64,000 nt of DNA from Hetaerina americana (taxonomy: Eukaryota; Arthropoda; Insecta; Odonata; Calopterygidae), in contig JAKTNV010000002.1 of assembly GCA_022747635.1 (NCBI GenBank), positions 272,501-336,500 on the forward strand, written 5' to 3'. The position numbers and the translations under genes are program-made. Under the pieces are notes generated by a model. It saw nothing but the letters and a program-made list of their open reading frames with translations. It had not been told where the DNA came from and ran no database searches. Shown in pieces: positions 34,401 to 49,400 of the stretch (its first letter is position 1; every line of letters begins with the position of its first letter).

Positions 34401-37400
34401 TCTGTGGGAAGTAAAACAACTCCTTGCTATTGAACCTATCTCGACTTGTGTCTGCACAAGAGCAATTCTTGTCTCAGCTTGCTGCACAAATTCTTGTGCC
34501 GATGAGAATGACTGGGTTAGAGAAGAAGCCACACATGCGAATTAAATTTTGTTTTAACCTCAGGAAAAGTGCAACTGAAACTAATGCAACGATTCAAGAG
34601 GCATTCAGCAATGAATCTATGAGTGAGGCACAGTGTTTTTGTTGGTACAACTATTTCCAGTCTGGAAAAACCTGGGCCGTTGAAGAACTGAGAGGTGGAT
34701 GACTGTCGACGTCAACTTAAGACTCCCATGTCAACAGTTTGAATGATTTAATGCGTGCAAGCCATTGGTCAGGGAGGCTGCCAATGAAATTAACATTAGA
34801 GTTGGATTGCGTCTCATCATCTTGACAGAGATTTTGGGCAAGCAGCACATCAAGCTCAAATTTGTCCCGCACGTATTAACCGATGAACAGATGCAAAAAC
34901 ACCCTGACATCAGCCAGTAACTGCTTGACGGATCATACGATGACCAAAACTTCTTCAAAACAATAATCACAGCTGGCCAAAAGTGGGTTTATGCTCATGA
35001 TATAGAGACCAAAGCCCAGCCTTCACAGTGGAAGGGGCCATCTTCCCCATGACCCAAAAGAGCTTGGATGTCACCATCAAACATGAGGGTGAAGTTGATC
35101 GTTTTGTTTGATTGGGAAATAATTATTAATTGTGAATTTTAGCCTCAAGGACAAACAGTGAATGGGCACCACTATATACCTGTAGAGGTTATGAGATGGT
35201 TAAGATGCACGATGTTGCGGAAGAGACCACAAATGTGGAAAAACAAGTCTAGGCGTTATCATCACAACAACACACTGGTGCACACATTATTGATTATTAC
35301 CGAGTTATTGGCCAAAAACAGCACACTGGTTATTCCCCAGCCTCCATACACTCTGGATCTTGCTCCAGTGGACCTTTCCCTATCTTCTAAGTTACAATCT
35401 ACCTGGAAAGGATGCCGATTTGAAACTATTGATGACCTACAAGAAAATTGTACCGCAGACTTTAAGGCTATCCTGAAAGAAGCATTCCAGGTGGCAATTG
35501 AAAGCTGAAATGAACGTTGGGACCTTTGTATTGGCAGGCGAGCGCTGTATTTTGCAGGCGATAAGCATGATTAAAGGGTAACTAATTAATTCAAATATTT
35601 ATTCAAACAGTCTCATCTTTTTTTTAACAGGCCTTGTATATGCCACAGCTGACTTTTACTCATGTTCCCCAGTCTGTAAGGATACATATTCAAGATAGGT
35701 TGAATGCCATTACATATACTTTTTAAACTGTGAACACTTACTTAGTAAAGGAATTAAAGAAGCATCATGACTTTCCTATTAAAAATGAGGGGACCCAAAA
35801 CAGGAGTTTGAAAGTACTGATTACCATGCCAGGGATGACAAGTGATTGACTTTTTGACTAAAACGTGAGATTCTGATGTTGAACAAACATCTTATTCCAT
35901 TCCTTGATCAACCCGAGCCTAGTCCTTCCCATGACTTGTAATCTATGAGTAATCCAGACTTCAGTAATGACCAGCCACACTTCTCAACATGAGGAAAATG
36001 CATGTGGTATCCCTGCACCGCACCCAAGGGCACCACCTTGCTGTCTGTTTCACAACTACGAGCTACCCTTCTAACTATACAAAGACAGCTCCATATAAGA
36101 CTTTTCTCCTTTTTGTTAAATATCCCCTCTGTCTTACTGTTTAATACTAGCACCAAAGAACCCATGTCAATTAGTTTTGAAGACTTTCTTTACTGATATG
36201 GAGGGCTAGACAACAGCATATTCATTCACATTAGATATTCCACCCACACATTACATTACAAAAAGGAAAATCCCTTTTACAAAGGACAAAGCTGATTACT
36301 TAAACACAAACATTGAATACAGTCATACTTCAACTGCTAACAAAATATTTTCTTGACCACAGTTCCAAATTTTCCATTTTATCTCGAGGGAAATTGATTA
36401 ATCTATTCCTAGATTTAGTCCTAGAATAGAATTCCTAGAATAGTCTGTGATAAGGAGCATTAGAAAAGCATCCCAATTCATATCCAGAGGCCAAAACAGA
36501 AATGAAAGATATTTTTAAGTTGCGGTACAACTGTATTAAAAAACATAAGCCTTCCCTGCATTACAGTCATTCCTGCCTGAGATTGGGAATCAACATTTGA
36601 GTAATTATCAAATTTTATTCAGTCGTTAACATTATACACCAAGACATTGTACGCATGCTTTAACTTTTGCCTAGCTGGGTTTAAATTTTCAATATGTTAG
36701 CTCATATTCCTCGTTGTTTTTCAGACCAAAAATATTATAACATTTACAAGATTCTTATGCCTATCGGTCACCCTGACTAAAGCCACTGATAATAAAAAAA
36801 ATCATATGTCAATGATAACACAATGAAGATCATCATTAACCTATACTTACTTTTACTTAGATAGGCCTTCACATCTTCCATAGCCAATCCATTTTCAAGG
36901 CTATCCAGACACTCTGTGCAGAAAGCAAATATCAATCCATAAAATATATTTATACATATATATATATTTTGCAACACAAATATTTAAACATTTTTAAGCC
37001 AGTAAAATACTTAATACCCACATTCACTTTCAAAGCCATGGAAATCAATGCCAGTAAAACAGAAGCAAGTATGATCCCTTCCTATTAAAAGGCTTCTTTA
37101 AGGCAATTGACCATACTGAAGTAGAAACTTGGCCAACTATAATTTGTTTTTGATTATTTACCCAAACCTAATGATGGAGAATTACACCATGATACACACT
37201 GTGGAGCACACTCAAGTATATCCCTAATGCTACTGCTGCTAAGTAGTCCCTTAGTTATCCTCAATAAAACATACCTTAAGTTATATTGCTGGTTCCTGCC
37301 AAGGTTTCAACACACCTTCAGTTATCACAGCTAGACGAGGGGCAACCCAAACATGAGCAGAATAGTGCTGCAGTTGCGGCAGAGAATGCCAAGTACACAT

Positions 37401-40400
37401 TCCTTCCACTAGGCGAGCTTTGTGCAAATCATTCCCAGTTCTGCACAGGCATTGCTGCCATCTGGGAAGTTTGTGACAACAATTCGTTTAGTAAAAGCAG
37501 TTTTGCTGGCTCCTCGTTTTCCACTAAGAGGGACTTGCATGAACAGCTTGAACACGGTGAAATTTTGTCCCTCGCTTGGGAAAAATGCCTCAGAAGCTGT
37601 TATGATGTGAAAAAGCTACGAAGGATTGTGCGATAGGAAAAAATGGAGTGTATCAATAGTTTTCTCGTTTCAAAGAAGGTGGGAAGTCACTTGATGACAA
37701 ACCTTGTTCGGGACATGTGTCAACAGCAATCAAGCAAGTGGAACTCTTCATTGTCATCTCGCCCATGAAAAGCTCGTCAAGTGAAATCAAACCTCAAGAT
37801 GATTTTCACTTGTTTTTCTGGATGAGAGGGATGATGCATTCTGAATTTGTGCCATCAGGCCAGACTGTTAATCAGGCTTTCTATTTGGAGATTGTTGAAA
37901 AGATTGCCAAACAGTGTGACAGAAACAGGCCCGATTAGCAGGAGACAAAGGACTGGTTATGGACTAAGGACTGGACTAATTATGTCAGTGTAAGCCAAAG
38001 ATAAAAGAAAATATGAACATTGAAAAGCAAGAACAAGGGGTGAGATGGCTGATCTAGCCAGCACTAACCTGTAAAATTTGTGTACATCAATGTTTTGCAC
38101 TATTCTCAAGAACAAAGACAAGATTAAGGAGACGGATGCTTCAAATGTAGGGACAAGAATATCCATGCAATTGTTATGTATCCTTGAAAAGTTATATACA
38201 ATGAAAGGTTGCTTCTCATATGGATAAATAAGAAGGAATTGCAAGGTAACGCTATTAATGAGAAGATCACCGGCGGGAAGGCTTGACTGATTTTTTTTGG
38301 CAACCTCGTTAAGATGATGCAGGATCATCAATGACAAAGAAGAGCTATTTGAGGGAAGCCATGGGTGGTTTGAGAAGTTGAAGAGAAGAACCAACATCTA
38401 CAGCATTGCGGGACACGGTGAAGCAGCCAGCTCAAAGGCAGCAAAGGCAGCAGAGAACTTCATCAGTGACTTCAAGAAGCTTGTCAATTCTGAGGGTTAC
38501 CTGCCACATCAGGTTTTTAATTGTGACTAGATGGGTCTCTTCTGGGAGAAGATGCCGAAACGAACCAACATATGTATTCATAACAGCAAGCAGAGGAGAA
38601 TGCATTGCCTGGCCACAAGCCAATGAAAGACCTCACACTGTTATTTTATGCCAATTATAGAAGCCACTTGAAAATTAAACCACAGATTGCTTACCATTCA
38701 GAAACTTATGAGCTATTGATAAAATGTGAAGACAAAAGACCAGGCTAAACGCAATTTGTTTTCCTTCAACTGAATTCATATTTCAGGTTGGTTCATTCCA
38801 CAATAGAAGATAAAATAATTTGTGATACTATAAAACATACGATTTTCTCTGAAGAAGTCTTGTACATAATTTATTTTTTTGCATGGAGTGCATTGTGAGG
38901 TTGGCTTAATACCTATATCGATTAATAAGAAACTTGGAAGGCTTCAACATCGCTGCTTCGGTCAGCCAGTGACCAATAACGGGTAGAGTAGTGTCAAGGA
39001 TTTGAAGGCGAGAAGACAAGTCTGTTCCGAAGCACTGTTCGATGCCAAGTGGTGATCCCCAGCTCAACACTCATGCATTGATGTCAAGTGATGTTTGATG
39101 CCACTTGATATCAAACAATGCTTCGGTACAGGCTAGTGTTCTTGCTGTCAGGCCTTTTACTCCCCTGTTGATGGTCACCCGCTGACCGAAATAACATCGT
39201 TGGAGCCTTTTAAGTTTCTAATATTGGATATAGACATTAACCTAACTTCAAATTCACAGCCTAGAGATCACACGTCTTTGTGGAATGCATCATCTAATTT
39301 TACATTAATTTATACGGGAAAGTTGTTTCACTCAAATAGTATTTTGCATTATCAGTAAGATTATGAAAAGAATAATGTTCATTGTGCGACCTCTGCTTGT
39401 ACTTAAAAGCACACATTCAATAGCAAGAGTATTAGTTATAGAAAAACACTGAATTACATTTTGCAGGAGAACCCTTCTGTCTTACTTTACTTCTGAGACT
39501 GTTGAAGCAAGTCTACATACATTGCATAATTTCAAAAACCTTTGTTGTTTCAGAGAGTTAGATTGTATACGTAATCAATTGCACCACATACTATTTTCTT
39601 TGCAGCACATATAATCCTCTTCCTTGGGCACCTCTTGTGCCTCTCACAAACCTTACCCTTATCTTCCTTTATACCACACCCCTACCTGGTGGCCACCCGT
39701 TATCTCACGCCCCTTAAATATAACGGAAAGAGGTACATATGTCTAGCTGGCCCTGCCAGCCTTTATCATCGACAGATTCTAGCAAATGATTGAGCCTTAC
39801 GAGTTACCATTTTCCTTTCTTTCTTTTCTCACGACCCGCTCCTGCACCTCTCTCTATTTCACTATTAATGCATAGTGACACCCCCCGCCTCATTGCCCAA
39901 TGTGTAAATGTAGCTGCAAAAAAAACCTATTTTGTATACACACCAATAATCAGGACATAGAGATAAGAAAATTGATCACACAACCTTTGCCATGCAGGTA
40001 CACATTCCCAGAGCTCCTCAGTAACAAAAATGTATAACTCATAAAGCAGTGACATTGAAACATGAAGCAACATAGTCATATATCTACATTATATGCTGAC
40101 TATGCCATTCACCCAAGAGTGAACACTGGTAGACTAGTATGCAGGCTGCTAGAAACGTTTTCTTTTCACGTGCCTATTAATATTATTGGTAGAAAAAGTT
40201 CTTCAAATTATCTAAAAATTGCAGAGGTGCAAGTACAAATGAAATGTTGCATAACATACACTGTAACAAAGTTTGAGTGAGTAGCATGTTTGAAATATAC
40301 TATAAGCAAAAATACTCTTAGTAAATTTATCATTTCAAACTAAGTTTCAAATAGGAAACAAACAATATTGTGAATTAAAAGCAGGAACTGAGTCAATCAA

Positions 40401-43400
40401 CTTACCCCAACTAATATTGTTGTCAGAAGCATTATAGTCTCCTATCAACTTCTCTATGTCTAACAAGCTATCTTGGCGGGAGAGATCACACGGTGCATTA
40501 TTAGTGTCCGTAATGATTGGTGCGGAACTCATCGAAAGCAGAAACTTTTCATGGTGAGAATTCTGCTGACCTTCCACAGCTACAATGGTTGGCTGAACCG
40601 AATCTGTAAAACAAATTACATCCATACTAGTTCAGTCACACAATTCAGGATTCATTCACTGCAAAATACTCAAAACTTGAATATTTGAGACTGCTCCAGC
40701 AAAAAAATTGATTGTCCCTATCTTCAAAAACTGATTGCAACGATAGCAATCCCCAAAATTCAAATGCTCAAAGCTTATCAACTGCTTATGCTAAGTCAGT
40801 ACCAAGATCACTCTAAGATGTAGGAAATACTTGTTCATTAACTATGGGAATTTTCAGAATGAAAAGTGAGATCTTCATGGCAAAATAGAACAATGGCACA
40901 TGTGTAGGCTATAATATTTTACTCGCACATTAATGGGGATTTAAGCCAATAAGTGGTTGACTATGAAGTAGACAAAGTGCTTTTTCAACAAGTCTAACTG
41001 ATCAAGAGAGAAAGTATTGCGAAAATGCATACCTATTTCATTTTGATGTACAAAGCCTTGAACATAAGCTGTTGGCAGGACTTCAGAGATCTGGGTCCTT
41101 AGTCTTTTGCGGCAAACTGTAAAAGAAAATGAACATTGAACTGGTTAGACAATTATGTGGTTCCTTTTTCCTATGGGTTCAATAAAACGTCAAAGTGAAA
41201 ATGTTACAACAGTTGAGTGTTAAGATATTCAATAGTCTCAAGGATGATAGTAAACCATGGATGTGCACAAGGTGGTATTTGCTCAGGGGATAGCCTGCCA
41301 CTCAAAAGGAGACAATCACCACTCTACAGTGTGATACCATTTATCATACAAGGGTCTCAGTCTTCCCTATAATTTTCATAATGCCACATTTTTGAGGTTT
41401 CCATGAAATATATTTCTACAGAGGTTCCCACTGTCAAAGTATGCGTAGTGGGATGTTATGGGCTGGATCAACCCCAGCCGTACTCTTTAACTATTACTCT
41501 TATCAAGAGTACAGCTGGGTTTGATACTTCCCATTATATTCATACAGCCGTAGTTACTGTTCCTTTTAATTCATGTAGTAGAATGCAGGAAGGCTTGGAA
41601 TTTTTAAAGTTTATAAGGATTATTACCTGGTTGCAGTTCCTACTTGGCATATTCACCAGAAAATGTTACTCTATAAGGAAACCTACATCATTAATAAAAT
41701 CTGAGATTAACTAATTTTTCCTACAATTACTTTCCTTTCACAATGAAAGAATTTCAGAAAAAAAGTTTAGCCTTTAAGTTTCCTTTACCTTAATAATTGT
41801 AGATTAAGATGGTTTGTGATATTTGGTCCATTGCAAATCGAAAATAAAGATAACAATCTAATGCTCAGGCAAGTATTTTTGTTAATTTATGCTCAATAGG
41901 TGCTGAAGTTTTATTAGCATATACAAGTTGGTTAATTATGCACTGTTTCTGATTGAAGAGAGGCAGACCACTTTATATTTGCATATTTTCTTGCCATATT
42001 ACAAACTCGGGCAAGCATATTGAAAGTAGCTACTGTTCTTGTACACGGAAATTTGCTTTTTATAGAAACAAAGAAGCTTGTCTATACTGCATGATACAGA
42101 TCTGAGCATGTAATCAGTTCATTTTCTTGATTGTACAGCCAAATCAAAATACAATAACAAAAATATGAAAACGCATAATACACATTAACAGGCATACATA
42201 AAAACTATTTCATTCCTCTGGCATCTAGATGCCCAGAAAATAACCTTGATGATGGTTTGACAATGTCTCATCTAATACCTTATGCGCAATCAAATTGAGC
42301 AAGAATTGGCCACATCTCTTTATTTTCTGCACAATCATAGACTTCAAAGAGAAACTAAGAAATATCATTTAGTACAATATGCCATCAACAATAATCCAGA
42401 TAATTTTGTTAAACTCGGCATAACTTACAAAATGCCTGGTGTTCTCAAATTTAATACCTTCCAAAGTAATCAACATAGACAAATATAAAGTTTAGCTTAT
42501 CGTTAAGATTATGAAATGCTGTTTCCAAAGAAACTGCGGGAGATGCCACAACAGTAACTTTTAACGGAGTCATCCGCTAATGTGCATTTCAATGCAACAA
42601 TTTCAGAGTGTAAAAATCATTCGCCCATCCCAGTCAAGGCGAATGATTTTTACACTCTGAAATTGTTGCATTTAAATGCTGTTTGTTAAGAATGCAACTG
42701 CTAACTTCTTTTTTTTTGCAAAAATGCTTCATTAAATGTTATTTGTAATTCTTACTATACTAATTTTTTTGAGAAATAATTGAATGTAAGTGTCCATAGG
42801 AAAAAAAATTAAACCAACCAATTGAAGCAATCACCAAGCCAAATATAACTTCTTTATTTAAATGCCGCCTCAAACAAAATGCTGTTTACTTGAAATAATT
42901 TTCTAAGATGTATTGCTCCTGAGATAAAATTGAGCCAACTTAAAAATGCCCAGTACACCCCTGCATGGCCGTAGTAAAAAGCAGGTAGTAACAAAGTAAT
43001 GGCAAACACTCTGAAAGATAGTGGACTTATGGAACTGCCCTCGTACTGGTATATTAATTCCTTTCACACAATTATAATGATTTTCATTATCCAAAATTGA
43101 TAGCTAGCTCATTCAATTTTTCTCCACCACAAGATTTAACCCTACCATTTATATGCTAAAAGAAGCAATGGACTGAATACTTTCTTCGCCACTAGCAAAT
43201 GGAATGGATTCAGTTGTAATCTGTGACTAAGGAGTTAGAACACACAAACAAGGGAGAAAAAGCAATTAAAATGGCAAAATCTACCATCTTTCAGAGTGTT
43301 TGCCATTACTTTGTTACTACCTGCTTTTTTGCTACCGACATGCAGGGGTGTACTGGGCATTTTTACCTTTTACCTCGTATTTACCTTTTAGACACTTATT

Positions 43401-46400
43401 AAGGAGTCTTTAACTTCTATCATGGGAAATAATTACAAAAATTACATCAAAAAGTTTGGATATACCACATAAAAAAATACTCCACAGATGGTAAGCAAAA
43501 ATAGCCAAGGTGCTCCAGCACACAAATTAAAGGTGACCGAGGCAAAAATCTTTTCATTAATATGTACTTCACCAAATAATCAAATACTCACCAAGAGGCT
43601 GTGGCTTGTAGGTAAATCTTATTGGATCACTAGTATCTTTATCCGAAGGACGGTAAAGTTGAAGAAATACATCAACAGGTTGCTCAATGTTCACATCTCG
43701 ATATCTTGGCGTCCTAAATAAGAACCAAGAAGTAATTTACAATAGAAGCTCTCTACGAAGTTACACTGCTGTAGAGGAAAGTATCCTGGTTGTTAATCTA
43801 GAAATTACCTGAACACAACTGCATACTGATGATGGACATCCAGCTCCGTAAACTTTCCAAAATCTTCCCATATCTCATTTTCTTCTTCGTCTAACTCAAA
43901 AAACCGTATCTGAATGTTTTCTAGAGAAAATTTTGAAATCACGAAATAGAAAATAATTACAGTAACTAAATAGAGTTTACAACATAGCATACCTACATTA
44001 TGCCATTGATAAGATATATGCACAGCCCATAACTCAACTAATAAGACATATATATAAGGGATCGTTGGCATGAAGTCATTTTTTATTATGTTTAGATAAA
44101 TTGATAAATTTCAGGATCATGCCCGACCAATATTAATTTTTTTAAATGATAGTATTGTTTACATTCAAATTGTTAACTTATGTCTTCTTAATAGTTTCAC
44201 ATTTCTTTTTGATTTAAACTGTGAACATTTCCTCACAATGCTTAAAAAATTATCCTCATTGAGGTAAAATGCATAAAAACTGGTGTTCAAACATTATAAA
44301 TTGATTATAAACTCACTTTTTGCAACTTTTTCGACTAAAACAAACACATCTTCACCACCTAAGCAGCAACTGACATGTTTATCAATTCTGCATATTTTCA
44401 GCTCTCCCGTCTGAGCACATTCTAAAAAGAAAAGCGTGAAGTAGTTTATTGTCTTCTGAAATAATGGACACACTTCATTATAGTTGAAAAGCATAGTTGG
44501 AACAGTACAGTGAGGATTCTAATAAATCAAAAGTGCCTTACTCATATTTCTTATGGATGCTGATACCACTTTCTCACAAAGATGCATTAAGTGACCTCTA
44601 CCGTCTTCATACAAGGCTTCAAAACATAGATGGACTATGTTTAGATTCATGACTTTTGCTTCTGCTTGGGCATCTTCTCTGATCTATGAACAGAAAAAAG
44701 TAACAAAATGTGTAGACATGCACATAATGCAACTCATCCCGATTTTCAGGAAAGTAACTTTGTGCCACAGAACCATGAAAATGATAGTATAGCGGGAGGG
44801 AAATGGGCTGTCATGGAAGTGGATTCAGGGGCCGGTTTAACTATAATTAGTAACGGGACTGTTTTTAACTTGTCCGAACATAACCTAGTTCATTCACTGC
44901 AATCTCGAGACACTCACAATCATTTTTAGCAAGTTGTCTCCCACTAATTACTGCTTCTTTAGACAGAGTTCACCACTTTAATTTCCAGGGAATATGAAAA
45001 GATTACATTTTCAATTTTTAGAAAAGACATGGTCTTCACGGACCATGTCATTTATTTATCTACTTCCAGATATCATTTCTCTCACAAACTTTCAGCCTTC
45101 CAATCCATGCTCCACCATCCACTAAAAAGTCCCATGCCAATGCCAATTTCTTTAAAGAGTTAAAAATAATTAAACAAATGGCAATTAGCACTGGCTACCA
45201 GGCCCAAATGATTGACTGGCTCTCAAGGAAAAAATGGGAGACATGTCTATCAGACCCTTTCATGGAACCTCCACCCAATGTGACCGTCCAAATAGAAGGA
45301 GGAAATTCCTTTCCTTGAGCAATTTGTCCCAGCAAGCCACCAAGGCTCTCTCCTGAGTCTCAATATTAGGAGCAATTTCTGTACCAATTGCATTATAAGA
45401 GACCTCCTCCCTGAATCTAAAGGCACAATAATTCCAAAGTAGGAAGGGAGTGGAGTAATTATGTAAACTCAATTGTGAGTTCTCAGCTGAATACATACAA
45501 CGGGCACACTGGCAGACAGTTTAAGGGAAGACTAAAGGGGATAGGGGATACTAAAGGGGCTTCTTTCAAGCAGAGTAATTCAAATTTTAACTTTGATAAG
45601 TTAATAAAAGTATTAATAGCAATATTTCCCTGGAAATTTGCACGTGCACGCAGACTTTGAAATTGTCAATGACTTTTGGCATGCTTCCCACTCTCCCCTC
45701 TTCCACCCCCTTCACACCCTCCCCCTTTCTCACCGACACACCCTCGGCCAACGGAGGCAGTACGCTCCAAAGACACTAGCTCCCCACTCATCTGCCTCCC
45801 ACTGCCCAGACCCATGGCTGGCCCCTTCAGGCAACCACCACCACCCTACCACCCCAGCTCATTTTTGTATTCAACTGCCTCCAAATTTGTACTTGCACCT
45901 GTATATGATGCCAATCGTCGCAATCACGGCCATGTAAGAATATTCAATAGTTATTGTGGAAACACATAAATTATGAAGTTTTATTCAAAATGAACCATAA
46001 GACACTTTTTTTCCTCCGATAAGTGCTTGAAAACCACCCTGCGTCTTGAGGGTCACCGGGGGGAATTTACGATAGAACTTCAACCTATCCTATGCAAGCT
46101 AATTGGCAGTAAAAATACTTACTATTGCGTATATTTTTTTGCATCAGGCCCAAAAAATTATTGCCATTCTTACAAATGTCAATAACATCACTGTGTTGAG
46201 TCAGTAGTAAGCAACAGAGTTTTAATATTTCGTTAAAAAATTCCCAAATTAATTGGAACTGTATACAATGTTGCACATTTAGTTTCATCTCACATGATGC
46301 TGTTGGGAAAGTTGATAGGTGATGTGCTGAGAGGGATGTCGCCCTTAGCTAATGCATGCATAATATCTCTCCTGATAAACTCAGCCTACAGGCTTTCAAC

Positions 46401-49400
46401 CTTGAATTCATCAATTATAATTCAGAAAGGCATTTTGGCCCTGTGCTGATGAATTTCTGGGATTCTACAACAAATAAAAGTTGACATGCGAGCAGCTGCT
46501 GATTTTTTGATGTAGCAATTCAATTTCTTCATATTAAGGTGTTAACATAAAAATACTTTGATCCTTTTATTGCTGATCCATGTATTTTTCCTACATTCTA
46601 ACGGGAGAAATCAGAGTGCATCTTATGCACTGAATGCAGTATGCCAACCATCCTTCTGCCAACAATCTATTTTTCAGTCAAATACAGCCAATTCTTCACA
46701 ATTCAAGATTCTTGAGCTCAATTCCAGGATTTTGGCCACTACTGACTGCAACAAATCATGGAAAATTTAGGAATACTTCCTCTTTGGGGCTTGACCAATG
46801 TGATCTATAAACATTGCACAGCTGAAATTAATCTCAAAACTTCAGGAACAGATATGGCCTGGCATTTGCCCATAGATTGGGAAAACCTACAAAACCACCA
46901 GAAGACCATTGAACTTTTAACATAAACATAAATGAGGAATGAATAAATAAATGAAGTAACAATCAGATTTAGAAACATAGGCAGCAAAATTCCTGGCCTG
47001 AAGAAAAGCCCATGAAAACTTCATATAAACTTAATGGAAGGGTGAATGAAATGAACGATTAGATCAGAGAAATAACAAAAAAAACCAATTACACTCTGCT
47101 AAAGGATAAATGCAAGACATATAAAGTGCCCCTCAAAATAGGATAATTACAGCCCACACCTCATAGGCACTGGACTATAAGTCATTTTCGATTACCCATC
47201 ACAGCGTTCCCCTCCATTCCAGTGCATAATGGACACTCCAATGCATTCCTGAATATTTAAATATTTGGTTGACTGTGCAATGTTAAACTGAGATTTCTGG
47301 TATACTTTTTAATGGGTAGTGAAGTTATTGGGAGGAATAGTTTTTGAATCCTTTTTAGTAACAAGTTAATCTTTTGCATTGGTGAAACTGCTTTCCTTTA
47401 TGATGCACTTATTATTGGGTATTCACAAGTCTTTGGTCAGGGGTAGGGACTCATGCCAGAGAATTCCTTTCGAAACTGATTTTCAAGCCGCCCCAATATC
47501 AGTGTTTGGTTTACCAAGTAATTCCACACATGATTATTCTTTGCCACATTCACATAGTCACGGATCAACGAAGATCAAAACTTAGAAGATACTGTTGAAT
47601 AGGGACTGATGCATACAATGGAAAACCTTTCAACTGAATGGCTCAGAAAAAAAGGTTGGCGATTAGCTCTCAAGTTAAATATAACAGTTTCAGGTTTAAC
47701 TTTGCGGAATTCCTTCATCATGAGGGTAAAAAAGAAACTTTACACTTCCACAATTGAAGTGTAAAGTTTCTCCTCATAAAATCTCAAGTTGTAGAAATAG
47801 AAGAAAAATCTTTTTCAATTAAAAAATTTGAGGTTGCAATTCATTTTAAATAAATGAAAAACAAACTTCGGAGAGCATAGAACAATTCCTAAGCATGTAA
47901 ACATATGAGAATACCTGTAAATCTTCACGCATGGTTAGGCAACCGTCATTTTCCCTCTTTCCTTTGATGAGTTCAAGCAGAGCACGCCTCTTCTTTTTGA
48001 TCAACTCTTCCACCACATGCTTTCTCGCCGTGTGAACTATGCCCATCCCTTGGAATCTGGAATCATGAATCAAAACCATTGGGATTAGAACTATGAATAC
48101 CCATTGAAAACAAGATTGAATTTTTTAAACAGCTAAAGAAATTCAAATGCCAATAGCAAATAATGTTGGAGATGCTTACACTGCCGTATAGTTGTTATGT
48201 TGATCCACAGAAATTTCCTGTGGCTCCTCCCTATCGTGATCTTGAACCCGTACAATCAACCTATGAGCATGAGGAACAGGATCACTCCGGTTACTCACCA
48301 TGCCGACGAGGGAACATCGAATTATGGCATGCCCTTGGTAGTTTAGAAGCTGATTCCAAGTAAATCGAAAAGGACGATGAAAAAGAATTTCAGTTAGAGT
48401 GCACTTCATGGCTCACAACGGGCCACTACCTTCAGAGTAGTGTGAAAGAGTTTAGAAAACTTAGAGAGAGTGACCAGTGGGGACTGCTCAAGAGAAAAAT
48501 AGTAATCTTTTCCCCAGCTGTCAAAGGACTTTTTCATTTGAGAGGCTTAAAAGATGGCTGAAAATTATATTCTTTTGTTCAGTTTCAAATCTACTGTGCA
48601 TTCCTGTTTTACCTAAAATCCTCAAGACATCACCGACAGACGTGTATGTAATAGCATGCATATGTACATTCACACACAGACACACATACGTGTATAATCA
48701 AATTTGATTATCGTACATGAGAAACTGTGAGAAGTGGAATTTAAGATTGAAACATATCAAATGTTGGATATGGAGCATAGTTATGTAGGGCATGGAAATA
48801 TGGTCATTGAAGCAGGACGATGGACGTAGATTGGAGGCTTTTGAAATGTGGGTGTGGAGAAAGATGGCAAAGGTATGATTGTTGGGAGGAATGATAAGGA
48901 GACAAGAAAAATGGATGAAAAGCATATCGATTGACAGAGGGATGTTGAAGACTGTGATGAAGGGGAGAATGTTAGACAAACGAGGAAGGGGTAGGAATAA
49001 GACAGGGATTTGTTGTCTCAGGCGTAACTTTGTGGAATTTGCATAACATATTGAAATGTAATGAAATAATTGACTTTGTAATTCCACACACTTTATTTAA
49101 AAACACACGACCCAGGTTTCGACGTTGAACGTCATCATCAGGTGGTCCTCATAGAAGCACGCTGGCTATATATACCTTCTGATCATAGGAGGGGGGGGGT
49201 TGGTCAGAGAGGGAGGTCGGAGGGGTAAAAAAGGTTACAATGTAGCTGGGAAGAAAAGAGAATTACATTTTTGATTTAGAAGAGTGGTAGGTCTAGGAGT
49301 GGGGAGTGGGAGGGATACAAAATTTCGGCATTTCATGCAATGATCCACCGTTTGACCGCTATCCCTATGTCAAAATTCAATGTAAATTAGGAACTTAATG

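Noticed and set aside
41403..41714. 103-codon plus-strand frame
   Set aside because: No domain, antisense in a Relish intron, and it overlaps an imperfect hairpin; no support as a gene.
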